From positions 1 to 64,000 of the IMG/VR virus record IMGVR_UViG_3300021424_000026: a stretch of DNA of 64,000 nt. One strand, 5' to 3'. The stretch comes from a virus. A program made the translations under genes and the position numbers. The notes under the pieces were generated by a model. It was not told the DNA's origin and ran no database searches. It saw only the letters and a program-made list of their open reading frames with translations. Positions 25,506 to 36,100 of the stretch are shown here, one piece after another. The first letter of the stretch is position 1; every line of letters begins with the position of its first letter.

Positions 25506-25955
25506 CTATACTAACTCAATTCCACAGTATTCGTGATTTAATTCTGTTTTTGAAAAAATGTCAGTCAGTGATGAAAGGATCTCTTTCAAATATGGTCTTA
25601 CATCCACTGTATAACGAACTTTTGGAGGATAATTTTTTCCATCAAAAATTCTATGACAAATTGTCTCATCTCCAACTTTTACATAAAGATGAAAAACTTC
25701 GGGTCCTTCTGTAAAAGAGGTCTCCATGATTTTTTGGTCATGAATGATTGCCTCCTTATTGTCTAACATATAGACAACAGTCTTCATCTTCAGGTATTGG
25801 TGAAGAGTTTCTTTAACTCCATACATGTACTCGTACAAGTCGGTTGATAGTCTTGCCTTTGGATTGTAACCTCTAACGTTAAAAAATCTTTGGACGACAA
25901 TGTTGTCATTAAGTGTAAGAAGGAATTCCATCTTAACTTGATCTTGCTCTTTCAT
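25506..25955 (-). CDS. Small replication-cluster protein with internal duplication
   Basis: 149 residues, no known family recognised. Residues ~12-48 and ~88-126 are divergent copies of one another. The pairs are NIVVQRFFNVRGYNPKARLS with ETICHRIFDGKNYPPKVRYT, both then continuing into a short acidic-aromatic stretch (TDLYEYM / VDVRPYL). So the protein is an internal tandem repeat of one small beta-alpha unit. It lies between the 5' nuclease and helicase genes, with a 6 bp gap to the nuclease, so a link to replication is possible but unproven. Confidence 0.6.
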   Translation of the reverse strand: MKEQDQVKMEFLLTLNDNIVVQRFFNVRGYNPKARLSTDLYEYMYGVKETLHQYLKMKTVVYMLDNKEAIIHDQKIMETSFTEGPEVFHLYVKVGDETICHRIFDGKNYPPKVRYTVDVRPYLKEILSSLTDIFSKTELNHEYCGIELV

Positions 25956-25961
25956 GTTTTA

Positions 25962-26984
25962 TTAGTTTTTGTTTTTTCGTTTTTCTTTTCGTATCAACTT
26001 CATAAATGGTTTGAGGAAATTGACCCACGCTTCATCGTTTTTTGGTAGGTATTTGAATAATCCATCTGCCATCATATATTTCATCAAGTTTTTATATCCC
26101 CTATCTGTGGGATCGAGTTCTTCAGTATGAATGGACTCAACAAGTTGTTTTCCTTCATCTGTAATTAGTGGATTTTTTAAATCCACAATCAGTTTGTTTA
26201 TTCGGTAGTATTCTTCTCCAAGTATACCCTTTTTTGTTCTTCCAGTCAAAATATTATTGATAACTTTTATAGGTTTTTGTTGTGGGATATTTCGTACATT
26301 ATCAATAATTTCTTCGACTGTGCATGATTTTTCCAACATTTGTGGAAATAATTTCACCAATGTTTTTTCACCTAAACCTTCAATACCATCAATATTATCT
26401 GACTTATCCCCCATCAGTATTTTACACACTATGACATTCTCGTGAGGTACATCAATATCTTTGAATTTTATTTTTTCTCCGAACTTGTGTATCTGTTTTG
26501 ACACAGGTGAGTAAATTGATACTCTTGGACTTATTAATTGTGTCAAGTCTTTGTCCGCTGAGAATATTGTAATTGTTTCTTTTGTAGCGACGGAACAATA
26601 GTGTGCTATCAGGTCATCCGCTTCGTTATCTTTTATCTCCACTTGTCGAACAAAAACTTCCTCCAAATACTGTTTTACTCTACCCTTCTGTGTAAGATAG
26701 GACTCGTATTTGTATTCGTTCATGCTAACTCTACGATTGGCCTTATATTCAGGATATATTTTTTTTCTAGTGGATGAATTTGAATCACCATCCCAAAATA
26801 CAACAACTTTATCGTATTCTATCTCCTCTAAAAATCTACGTAATGTATTAATGAAGTGATATACTCCTCCGATGTGATTACCGTCGTAAAATAGTTCTTT
26901 GACCCCGTGAAATCCAATTTTGAATAGGTTATCCCCATCCACCAATAATGTCTTAGTCACATAATCTATTTTACAGGTTGTCAA
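25962..26984 (-). CDS. rnh: 5'-3' nuclease (FEN-1 / T4 RNase H family)
   Basis: 340 residues. Acidic metal-binding residues in family order: D16 (LLVDGDN), D65 (FWDGDSNSSTRK), E121/D123/D124 (DNEADDLIAHY), D144/D146 (SADKDLTQL), D193/D196 (MGDKSDNIDG). A helix-hairpin-helix-like segment follows (IEGLGEKTLVKLF). This family removes RNA primers and flaps on the lagging strand. Its ATG overlaps the uvsX stop by 4 bp. The Lys-rich C-terminus (RKEKRKNKN) is likely to help DNA binding. Confidence 0.88.
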   Translation of the reverse strand: MTTCKIDYVTKTLLVDGDNLFKIGFHGVKELFYDGNHIGGVYHFINTLRRFLEEIEYDKVVVFWDGDSNSSTRKKIYPEYKANRRVSMNEYKYESYLTQKGRVKQYLEEVFVRQVEIKDNEADDLIAHYCSVATKETITIFSADKDLTQLISPRVSIYSPVSKQIHKFGEKIKFKDIDVPHENVIVCKILMGDKSDNIDGIEGLGEKTLVKLFPQMLEKSCTVEEIIDNVRNIPQQKPIKVINNILTGRTKKGILGEEYYRINKLIVDLKNPLITDEGKQLVESIHTEELDPTDRGYKNLMKYMMADGLFKYLPKNDEAWVNFLKPFMKLIRKEKRKNKN

Positions 26985-27982
26985 TCTTCTTTTTCTTCTT
27001 TCAAATCAAAGTCGCCTTCAGCTCCGATGATGTCTTTCCAATAGTCTGCATATTCTTTTTTGTAAGCTTCTATAGAAGATTTTTCTTCGGTGGTATCTTT
27101 ACCCGCCAAAAAACCGTGAGGTGTAACGATAATTCTCCCATCGTCGTACCCTAAACCATTGATATGATTTTTCATAACAGATACTTTACTCCTGACAGCG
27201 AATTTGACTGTTCTCTTGTCTTTGGTCGCAGTAATCTTTGTTGTACCAGCACCTTTCTGATTACCGAAAAGAAATACTAAAGAGGAGTTTAACCAAACTG
27301 ATTCCCCTCCCTTAGCTTTTATCTTTGGTTGTCCAAATGGATTGTCAGGTAATTCAACCCATGGTTGATTGATAATGATAAGAGTGTTCTCATACTCTGT
27401 ATCAGACTTCCTTGAGCCCGAGATTCTTTGATTGATTCCCATACCAATTTTATCTGACAAAACTGATGCGTTGTGTTGTTTTCCACCTTTACCCTCGTAA
27501 GTCATTTTGCAAGGAACAGATCCGACTGAGTCCCAAATAAAACATAAACTGTAGTTCAATTCACCCTTCTCTTGAGCATCTAAGAGCTGATTGATGTAAT
27601 CAGTGATTTGTTCAATATAGCTAAAATTGTTATTAAATAAGAAAAAACCATCCCAATCCATTTCTCCGGTCTCGGGATCGACTACTTCTTCGCATTGAAG
27701 ACCCATCAGTTTAGCATGTTCAAAACTCCATTTCTGTTCTGTGATTATGAATACAGGAAGCATTTCTTTTTTCTGAGCGTCAACTGCCGCTTTTATTGCT
27801 CCAGTAGTTTTTCCAGTATCAGAGTGACCTAAGAACATGTTTATATGACCAATTGCAGGACCGGGAAGTCCTACTGCATCCAAAAAATTTGATCCAAGAT
27901 CCAAAAATCTTTGTGGTTTGTACTTTGCCGAGGTTGAGAATTTTTTCTTTACGGAATTAAAATCAGTTTTCTTGATTGCCAT
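26981..27982 (-). CDS. uvsX: RecA-like recombinase, UvsX-like
   Basis: 333 residues. The N-terminal segment leads into Walker A GHSDTGKTT (residues 52-60), then IITEQKWSFEHAKLMGL. The Walker B-like segment YSLCFIWDSVGSVP and the region IGMGINQRISGSRK are consistent with the T4 UvsX/RecA fold. It drives strand exchange in recombination-dependent replication with gp32 and a mediator. Somewhat shorter than T4 UvsX, with an acidic C-terminus (FDLKEEKED). It overlaps a 76-residue gene at its start and the 5' nuclease gene at its end. Confidence 0.88.
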   Translation of the reverse strand: MAIKKTDFNSVKKKFSTSAKYKPQRFLDLGSNFLDAVGLPGPAIGHINMFLGHSDTGKTTGAIKAAVDAQKKEMLPVFIITEQKWSFEHAKLMGLQCEEVVDPETGEMDWDGFFLFNNNFSYIEQITDYINQLLDAQEKGELNYSLCFIWDSVGSVPCKMTYEGKGGKQHNASVLSDKIGMGINQRISGSRKSDTEYENTLIIINQPWVELPDNPFGQPKIKAKGGESVWLNSSLVFLFGNQKGAGTTKITATKDKRTVKFAVRSKVSVMKNHINGLGYDDGRIIVTPHGFLAGKDTTEEKSSIEAYKKEYADYWKDIIGAEGDFDLKEEKED

Positions 27983-28193
27983 AAGTATACTTAAAAAATT
28001 GTTGTAATGTATTTAACTTATCTGAAGCAGTGGCAAGTTTATCAACTAACTTGTCCATCTCTTCAATTAGTTGTGGATGTTCTCCGATACCCACAGAGTT
28101 TTCCATATAAACCATCAAAGCAGCTTCAGCTTCCAAGATTTCACTCTCATATTTCCTTACGAGAGATTCGTACATTTTTTTTTTGATATTCAT
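27963..28193 (-). CDS. Small helical protein overlapping uvsX
   Basis: 76 residues. Mostly helical, probably coiled-coil: KYESEILEAEAALMVYMENS, then VGIGEHPQLIEEMDKLVDKL. It lies between gp32 and uvsX and overlaps the uvsX start by 20 bp. In that place T4 biology would suggest a recombination mediator such as UvsY, but it is about half that length and no direct match is visible. Function unknown. Confidence 0.55.
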   Translation of the reverse strand: MNIKKKMYESLVRKYESEILEAEAALMVYMENSVGIGEHPQLIEEMDKLVDKLATASDKLNTLQQFFKYTYGNQEN

Positions 28194-28210
28194 ATTTTAG
28201 TATTGAAAAT

Positions 28211-28238
28211 ATGTTCCCGACACAAATGTCGGGAACAT
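28211..28238 (-). terminator. Strong hairpin after gp32 gene
   Basis: Perfect 12 bp stem (atgttcccgaca / tgtcgggaacat) with a 4 nt loop, starting 8 nt after the gp32 stop. On the minus strand it is followed only by ATATTTTC, so it could be a weak intrinsic terminator or an mRNA 3'-end stabiliser. It lies before the 76-residue gene. Confidence 0.7.
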
Positions 28239-28246
28239 AATAAGAA

Positions 28247-29095
28247 TTAGAATGGTAAATCACCATCAACCTCAGAATCTATTTGAAGGTCTGCGTTAGT
28301 CGAAGATTTTCCTCCACCCATAGATGTCGTGGATACCTCATCGTTACCATAAACATATCCACCCTTTTCATTATCCCAACGTGGAACTTCACCTCTTGCG
28401 ATTGCTTCGAGATATTCAACTGGTTTTTTAGAATAAACATCTAACCATGTCAATTCATCGTTGACCCATTGTTTCATCACATCTTTATCTGGATGAACAG
28501 AACACGGATCATCATACATTATAGTTGATACTGTTGTGTATTCCTTACCTTTAGGTGTTTTTGATTTTGTCAGTTCGATGATAAGATCACGACCTTTATC
28601 TTGGTCAGTAATATCACCTTTATTTCTCCAAATCGGGATGATTTTGTCGAGAATACCCTCATTCTTGTAGTTGTGTTTGAAACGCCAAAACTTTGGTCCC
28701 TCATCCTCTTTGTCACGGTCTATAACTTTTACGATGTAGAACTTACGTGACTTATATTGTTTTGCGAGTTCTTTGTCTGACTCCTTACCTGTTGAGATCA
28801 GCTCTTCGTAGACTTCATTCAATGGAGAACGTTCGTTATCGTTTTTTCCTGGATCGTAGAACTTTTGCCATTTACCACCAACTTGGATTTCGTGATACCA
28901 AGCTTCTTTGAATGGTGATGATCCATCAGGTGTGGGAAGAATTCTAATTTTTCTTGATCCTGAACTTTCTTTGTCTTCAAGAATAAGAGCAAAGTATTTC
29001 TTCATTCTTTCCTCTTGTGACATTTTTGATTGGGCCCCGCCCGATGACTGTTTGTTTTTTTCGTACTGTGCCAATACGGCATCTAATGCACTCAT
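28247..29095 (-). CDS. 32: Single-stranded DNA-binding protein, gp32-like
   Basis: 282 residues (T4 gp32 about 300). A basic N-terminal segment precedes the core RKIRILPTPDGSSPFKEAWY, then KWQKFYDP, KFYIVKVIDRDKED and GPKFWRFKHNYKNEGILDKI. The C-terminus is acidic (ADLQIDSEVDGDLPF), like the protein-interaction tail of gp32. The Cys/His zinc ligands of T4 gp32 are not seen (only one Cys, in DPCSVHPD). It coats ssDNA and coordinates polymerase, helicase and UvsX. It has its own host-like promoter and is bounded by hairpins on both sides. Confidence 0.85.
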   Translation of the reverse strand: MSALDAVLAQYEKNKQSSGGAQSKMSQEERMKKYFALILEDKESSGSRKIRILPTPDGSSPFKEAWYHEIQVGGKWQKFYDPGKNDNERSPLNEVYEELISTGKESDKELAKQYKSRKFYIVKVIDRDKEDEGPKFWRFKHNYKNEGILDKIIPIWRNKGDITDQDKGRDLIIELTKSKTPKGKEYTTVSTIMYDDPCSVHPDKDVMKQWVNDELTWLDVYSKKPVEYLEAIARGEVPRWDNEKGGYVYGNDEVSTTSMGGGKSSTNADLQIDSEVDGDLPF

Positions 29096-29130
29096 GATTA
29101 CTCTGTTTTAAATTGTTTATTAATGTATGT

Positions 29131-29162
29131 AAAATATAGTTGAACTTGGGGTATCTGTCAAA
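29131..29162 (-). promoter_or_regulatory. 32: Host-type promoter for gp32 (TTTG-N20-TATATTTT)
   Basis: On the minus strand TTTG (29159-29162) is followed after exactly 20 nt by TATATTTT (29131-29138), matching TTTG-N19/21-TAnnTTTG of Bacteroidota at 11 of 12 specified or spacing positions except the last G. It lies ~35 nt before the ATG. No TATTTATA box is present here. Confidence 0.6.
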
Positions 29163-29163
29163 T

Positions 29164-29189
29164 AAAAAAGGGATTAGTTTCCTAATCCC
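29164..29189 (-). terminator. Intrinsic terminator before gp32
   Basis: 8 bp stem (GGGATTAG / CTAATCCC), 4 nt loop, followed on the minus strand by six T. It lies after the 213-residue gene and just upstream of the gp32 promoter, separating tail and replication transcription units. Confidence 0.8.
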
Positions 29190-29209
29190 CTCTTGTGTGT
29201 ATATTACTT

Positions 29210-29851
29210 TTAATAACCAAAATCTTTTACATTGTCTGGTTTTGGTTGGAATGTATCCTTGATTTCTGAAGGGTTGATGTCTGTTACATCATCTGGTGTA
29301 AGTACATAGTCCCTCTTACCTGTCTTTTCCATTTCCTCTTCTTTTTCGTCGAAAAATTGTGAAAGTTTTTGATTAAAAGGATAGGAATCGTAACTTCTTA
29401 GTTCAAGTCTTTCTTCAGGAGTTTTTGTTCTATATTTTTCAATTTTGTTTTCGATTGAATTCAATCTTGCCATAATACTATCCATCTCAGAAAGTTTCTG
29501 TTCAAGTGAATTCAATTGATTAAATAGGTTTTCAAAATAGTCGTCCTGCTTTGTTTCTATTTTTTTTTGTGAATCTACAAGTTCTGTTACATCCAATTCT
29601 TCAGTACCCTCTTCTTCACCCTCTTGACTTTTACCTTTCATGTCAATTTTCTCGACATCAGGATCATTTTCTACGTCTATCTTTTCAGGGGTAGCCGCGG
29701 ATTCAGGTGCTGCTGCAGCGGGATCTGCAGGAGCTTGTCCCGCAATAGGATCTTCAGGGGCAGCTACAGCCGCAGCTTCTTGTTCTGTTATGTAACGATT
29801 TACTTTATTGTATTTTTCAATCTCAGCTAAAATTTTCTTATCCAAGCTCAT
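29210..29851 (-). CDS. Acidic Ala/Pro-rich coiled-coil protein, unknown
   Basis: 213 residues. N-terminal helix (MSLDKKILAEIEKYNKVNRY), then an Ala-Pro-rich stretch (residues ~27-55), an acidic patch (EGEEEGTEELDVTE), a coiled coil near 100-140 (LFNQLNSLEQKLSEMDSIMA), and an acidic tail. Such layout occurs in internal-virion or scaffold-like phage proteins, but nothing specific is recognised. It abuts the 74-residue gene (3 bp gap) and is followed by a terminator. Confidence 0.55.
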   Translation of the reverse strand: MSLDKKILAEIEKYNKVNRYITEQEAAAVAAPEDPIAGQAPADPAAAAPESAATPEKIDVENDPDVEKIDMKGKSQEGEEEGTEELDVTELVDSQKKIETKQDDYFENLFNQLNSLEQKLSEMDSIMARLNSIENKIEKYRTKTPEERLELRSYDSYPFNQKLSQFFDEKEEEMEKTGKRDYVLTPDDVTDINPSEIKDTFQPKPDNVKDFGY

Positions 29852-29854
29852 TTC

Positions 29855-30079
29855 TTATCCGTTTAATAATTGTTTAACACCGTGTGGTGTCTCAACTCTA
29901 ACTTTTTTATTTATCGTCATGGTATTATCAACCCTTTCAATAAGTCCATCTTTTATACGAACTGTATAACAGTCACCAGTATCTAAATCACAAACTTGTT
30001 TTGTACCGTCACCATTATCCATTTCTGAATATCTTGTAGACTTACCCAAGTAGTTGTCTAAGGCTTCTTTGATGTTCAT
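29855..30079 (-). CDS. Small unknown protein before the coiled-coil gene
   Basis: 74 residues (MNIKEALDNYLGKSTRYSEM). Contains two cysteines (QVCDLDTGDCYTVRI) and no known motif. A TATTTATA box 12 nt before the ATG indicates that it opens a short unit with the 213-residue gene. Function unknown. Confidence 0.5.
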   Translation of the reverse strand: MNIKEALDNYLGKSTRYSEMDNGDGTKQVCDLDTGDCYTVRIKDGLIERVDNTMTINKKVRVETPHGVKQLLNG

Positions 30080-30091
30080 ACTTTTTTTATT

Positions 30092-30099
30092 TATAAATA
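30092..30099 (-). promoter_or_regulatory. TATTTATA box before the 74-residue gene
   Basis: TATTTATA (in TATATTTATAA) in sense orientation, 12 nt before the ATG at 30079, in the 34 nt gap after the 2334-residue gene. Confidence 0.55.
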
Positions 30100-30113
30100 T
30101 ACTGCAAATACAA

Positions 30114-33100
30114 TTATGTACATTTCTTACCGTAAAGAATTATTTCCCTACCGTTGGTTCCATTAGGGTAACACACACCACATGGGTCCTCAAGTATTTC
30201 CTGATAGTCTTGTTCGTCAATCAATTGATTAGCAATGAAGTTCAGACCAGGACATCCTAATGGTAACACTACTTGTACAATACTATATGAATATTCAGGA
30301 TATTCTTTGATTTTGAATCTTATACCTATTTTATCTTTGTCGTTAGCCGCGGCACTAAGTTCTCTCGTATAAGAGTTAGGTGTTATAAATTCGAAGGAGT
30401 TACCACCTGTGGTTGATTTAACCATAATACTTGATCCAATTTTTACTTCACCACCCATTCCTGTTAATGGGACTAAGTAGATGTCGACAGGGTAATCCTT
30501 GCTAAGGGTGTTGGGACCTATAACTCCTTTGATTTTTAACTTTCCATCATTTTGTACATTTGCATTAATTACATAAACTATACCAGTGTTTGGAATCCTG
30601 GCGTTTGAGAAAATTGTTCTATCGGTAGCGTTAGGTGTAACATTGGAGTTTACCTGTTGTCCTGACGGTGTAGTCGTTGTTGGGTTTGCCGTTGAAACGT
30701 ATGGTATTCCTGCAGTTGGGAATAATGCTGCAATCTTTGTCATTGCTTCTTCTATCTTGGCTTTGACTTGTTTTCCTTGGTTCGTTTCAAAATTTTTCTG
30801 TTGTTTCTCGTCTCTAATCTGTGGCCAAAATCTCTTATAGTAATTGTACATTGCATCAGCCGTTGGTATAAATGAGTTCGCCGACACAGTCTCGAATTCA
30901 GTAGCTTTACATGATTGATCTAAAGAGTCGAACATAAATCCTAAAAACTTAGCCAAGGTTTCAAATCTAGCGAACGGTTTGGATTGTTGACCTTTATCAG
31001 TTCCCACGTTGACACAACAGAATTGTTTTTGAAAATATTTGTTAGACTTACCTACACCCCAATCTATTTGTAGACTGACATTTGTGTAATTGTTTCCGAA
31101 AGACTTCATTTCTTCTCCCTTAGCGGATGAAACATAACTGAACACAAAGACAGCCATTGCAAGTTGTGATCTCTTTTTTTCATCGGAAGACGAACTATTG
31201 TTATTGTTTTTCATTTCATTTACGAAAGTTTGTAGGCTTGTTTTCGTTTCGTTAGCGGCAGTGACACTATAATCCTTTTGGTACGTTGTAACACCTGTTG
31301 TTATTAGTTCTACACAACTGTTTTGAGCAGCATTCGTTTTGTCGCTCGTTTGATTTACCTCTCCTATGTTTGGTTTGACGGTAGCTGTTTTCAGATCCGT
31401 GGTTGTTAGTTTTTGTAATAAATTTTTATTCAAACTTATCAAATAATTGTTAGGTCTTATGCTTGAAAATACTCGTTGTCTGACTCCCGAAAATGTTGTT
31501 TCAAAAACACCTGGACTAATTGTGTGTTGAACCGAAGTTATCAAATATGCTCCGTTAAACATCGGAACGTGGTTTAAACAGAAATACATTGTGGGTTGTA
31601 ATAGTGCGTTTCCCAAGCATGTCACAGTGCTAGCGTAGCTCCTTTCGTTGTATATGTTCAGCAATGACACGTTATTCGAAACTACATCCCTACCTGAGGA
31701 TTGATTTGCTAAATTATTGACTGCGACTAAACTTTCGGTAGTTGCCTTACCTATATCTTGTGATATTGTAAATTGTTTGAAAACATTTTGATTTCTAATA
31801 CCCATATCAACGTTAAATCCTACACATCTGTTGGAGAGGGCGTAGTTTGTTTCTTTTCCGTCATCTGAAATCACTGGATTATCCGTTATACTATTACAAT
31901 TGAATCCATCGTTTTTATATCGGAAATCTTTGTTTCTTCCCAATTCAGGGTAATTAGAAGGTTTCTCAGAATAAAAACAGACCAATTTTGGTTGTGAGTT
32001 TCTATAATCAACGTTCAAAAATGTACCCCATAAGTTGTTTGCAAAGTCTGCAGAACTTTCTGTCTTAGGTACAGGATTCCTACCATCAGGTGTTTGTATG
32101 TTATAGAAATTAACATAAGCTGGTAATGGCATAACTGAGAAGTTATTTTCAACTAGAATACCTGAGATTAATGTAAAAACACTTGCAGCAGTATTAAGAT
32201 TTCTGACTCTTCTTGGAAGGTCCAACACGTCTACTAATATACTATCCCCAACGCTTCTTGATGCTCTATCTACAAATAGGAAATCTTGTAATAGTGTCTC
32301 TTCGTTGTAGGCATTCCCTGAAATCCATTTGTCATTGAGAGCTTTGAACATTTCATAAAGTTGTGCTTTTACTAGATCACCTGAAATTGCACTTTTGATC
32401 TTACCTTGTACAGGATAGTTAACATCAGGTAATCCTTTCTGTAAGTTTGAAAATAAATTATTGAAAACGTTCTTGTGATACTCCAACATCTGATTAGAAT
32501 ACTCTCGGACTAAATTTTGGAATGAAACTGAATTCAGAGATTTGTCACTTAGTTTCTGAGTGGCATATATTCTTATAAGTGGTGCACATATAAGGACGTT
32601 GTTTTTATTAAACCTAATATTATTGTCTACAAAAAAATCTGTTATAAATGATCCGTCGTCATTAAATATTAATTCAGGGATTGTTGTGGGTCCCACTTGT
32701 AAAAGTAGTTCTTTCCAAGCCTCAGGATTTGCCGCAATAGATGCGGATAAGGTTACATTACCACCAAGGGTAGGCAGGGATCCTGTCACATATGTTTCGA
32801 ATTTGAATGGATCCACCAATCTAAAATCTACGGACGTAGTTGTTGATGGTGTGGAGGTATTGTCAACAAAAATATACCCTGTTTTATAGTCAGGGTTGAA
32901 ACTGTCAAACAATTTTCTATTGTAGTTTGATGGATTACCCATTCTGAGTACAACATCATACTCCATAAAATTATTCAAGATTGATATTACGTTACCAAAT
33001 TGTTGGGTTATGGCGCTTTTCAAATAATCTTTTATTGGTTGATTGACTTCGGGACTTCTGATTTCAAAAAACTCTCTTACCATAAGTTGAAAATTCTTCA

Positions 33101-36100
33101 AGTATCTATTGGGGTCATTTGTATCAACATTCAGGGTAATCTTGGGCTGGCTTGGACCAACATTATCGTTTATGTTATAAACCGATTTACTGAAATCGAG
33201 GAACTTTTGTTCCATTATCTCTAACTGTTCTTTGTTGAAAACTGCAAAAATTTCTTCAATACTTGAATAAGTAAAACCCAAACTCATAGGTTGTACTTCA
33301 CCTTCTGGTTGGACCAAAGTCATGTACTCATTCGGGTTTGGCTTTGGATTTCTTAGAATATCAAAATAACCGTAGTTTGGTGCCCCCCAAAATGATCTCA
33401 CACTACCATTGTATATTGCAGAATTATCTAAAATATTGATGGTTGATTTATACGTTCCTTGAGTCGATGTTGTATCAAAAATTGAATATGGAACTTGATT
33501 GTATATCGATCCGAATGAGGGTGAAGTGTAATAAGTCCCCGTTGAAGTATTTTTTATTGTGGTTGTCCACGGATTCATTCTGAAGATATTGAATGGAGTA
33601 CCCGCCGACACAAATGTCTGATCCACATTAGATTCATTGATGTTACCTACTTTCATAGTCACATCAACATACAATTGTATTTCTTCATCGGAATAGGTTG
33701 AAAAACACGGCTCACCGTTCAAGAACACATTCATGTCGTTTATCAATTTAGGATAAAATCCTGATTGTATGGTTTGACTTGTGAAGGAAATTGGCGCTTG
33801 AGGTGTTGTTGTACTAAAATAATATCCTTGTAAATATACTTTGGATAAAGTGTCCGGTTCGAAACTCAATTCATATACTTTGTCAACTCTACCCGTTACC
33901 GGATCGAAATTGTTCACGTAGTCAAAATTTTTCCAACAAGTATCAAGTATGTCAACATTATCATTTACAAACTTTTTGTATCTGTGGTAGATTGAACCTA
34001 ACTTTAGAATCCAAGGATATGGTAATTTGTGGACACCTCCGAATCTTTTGATTGAAGAAGCAATATAATCTAAACTCTCAACTCCTCCCTTATTCTTGTA
34101 GGTTCCTCTCAACGTAGATAAAGGAAGTGAGTTCAATAACAGATACGCACCTTGTACAAATGGATATTCTTTTTTGGCCTGCCAATCAGCAACACCGTTC
34201 TGTAAGGCGTTTACAAAATAAGATGTATTAAGGATAGATGTGGTTTGGGCGACATAATCATTTCCATTTGAACCCACGCAGATTCCTTCCGTAGAAAGAA
34301 ATTGTGATGGTTTATCTCTGTATTGATAAAATATATTAAGGTTGTTTTGTGGTACAACGGGCTGAGTGAAGTTTTTATAACTAAAGCTTGTAACAGGTCT
34401 AATACTTTCATTAGTGGTCGTCTCTATAAAATTAGTGATAACTTTTTTATCATTATTTACAAATAAAGTATTCTTTGTGTTGTAAAATAATCCAGCCAAA
34501 CCCTTTGCACTTGTTTCTAAGTTTGTCTGGTCCCAACTTATATTGGTGAAAGGATATGTGTCACAAAAGTCGGGCTTTACGTTTGTTTCAATAAGGGTTT
34601 TGAAATTATTTAGGTCTGTTTGAGTAAGACCTCTATTCACCGTTGGACTTGCTCCCTGTATCGTGCTATTATCGTAGATTTCAAAAGGTCTTTCCACCTC
34701 ACTTTGAATATACGATGTTGCAAAAATGTCTCTAATTAATTTTTGTATTGAAGGGCCAGTACCTTGATTTGATATATGGGATAAGACACCTAAATAGTTT
34801 TCGAAGTTGAAACCGTAGTTTTTCAACTTCTGTATAAGGAAGGGTGATGATATACCCAAAGCATTAATAATATTATCTGCCTCATTTCTTCCAATCGTTT
34901 CATATATTTCTTTGATATTACCACCTCTTTGAAATCTATTATAATGTGAATTCAAATAAGTTCTCTCCCAAATTTCAAAGAAAAACTTGACTTCCTCTTT
35001 GGAAAAATAAGGTAAATTACTTTGTGGAAATTCAATTCCGTTTAGTGTTAATCTATTAATTTCTTCCTCTTCGTTTTCTTTCGTTGTGGTATCAGGCACT
35101 TGTGGTCCTCTTTCTGTTGTCGCTTTGATGAACTCTTCAACAAATTCAACCTCAGGCCATTTTTTATAGTCAAATGCTTTAGTAGAGTCTACAACACTGG
35201 CGTCGCCTGGATATTGAATCACGAATCTTTGGGGGTTTTTATCGTCTTGTACAAAATATTGTGGCCATGGATATATCGGAACTAAATTTTGTTTGTTGAG
35301 AATTTGTACATCGTCCTTAGCATCAGAAGATGGATATTTCAAAACAGCTGTTCTTCTATCAGGATCTTCCCTCTGATCCCAAGCCTTTTTATGTACATCG
35401 TCGAGTAATCTGATAAAAGCCTCGGTCGAAGCCATTATAACTGTAATAATATTCTTAATTGATGGTCTGAATCCAACACCTTGATCCTTACTTTCTAGTC
35501 TAGCAGCCAAAACCGCAGTGATTCTCTCCTCTTCTGCTTGGGCCTTTGAGTTCAGAGTTTCATACATTTTATTTATTAAACCTGTGAACCTACCATTACC
35601 TTCAAAGACATACAACTTTACCTTGTCACTTTTTTCTTGTCCTTGATCATTGAATTCTATTTTAAGTAATAATTCTTTAGCAATTTGGGCTCTTAACTCA
35701 GCTTCTTCTGATGTCTCAGGTTTTCTATCTACTTTTTTTCTGATTTTGAAAGTGGCAACATAATCTATTGAACTAGATTCGATTTCCACAAACATGTTTT
35801 CATATGTAACGGTGCTTTTAACTTCCAAGTTTTTATCTTTTCCACCCTCTGATCCGAATACTGAGTTTTGAGCCAATTTTGAATTGTTTTCTGTTACAAG
35901 ACTTTTAAGTTTACTATCAACCTCTTGTTTTTGAGTTACACCATTTGTATTAGTTCCTTCTTGTACTGCTTTTTTTAATGGATACAAAGTTTCACCCATA
36001 CCCTTAACAATAATTGCCTTCTCTTGATCACAATTGACTTCAAACCAAGAATCTTTGTTTGTGTATATTACCCCTAAAAAAGTGTCCAAGTCTTTACTGA

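Noticed and set aside
27963-28193. Confident UvsY call for the 76-residue protein
   Set aside because: Position is suggestive but length and sequence do not support the family.
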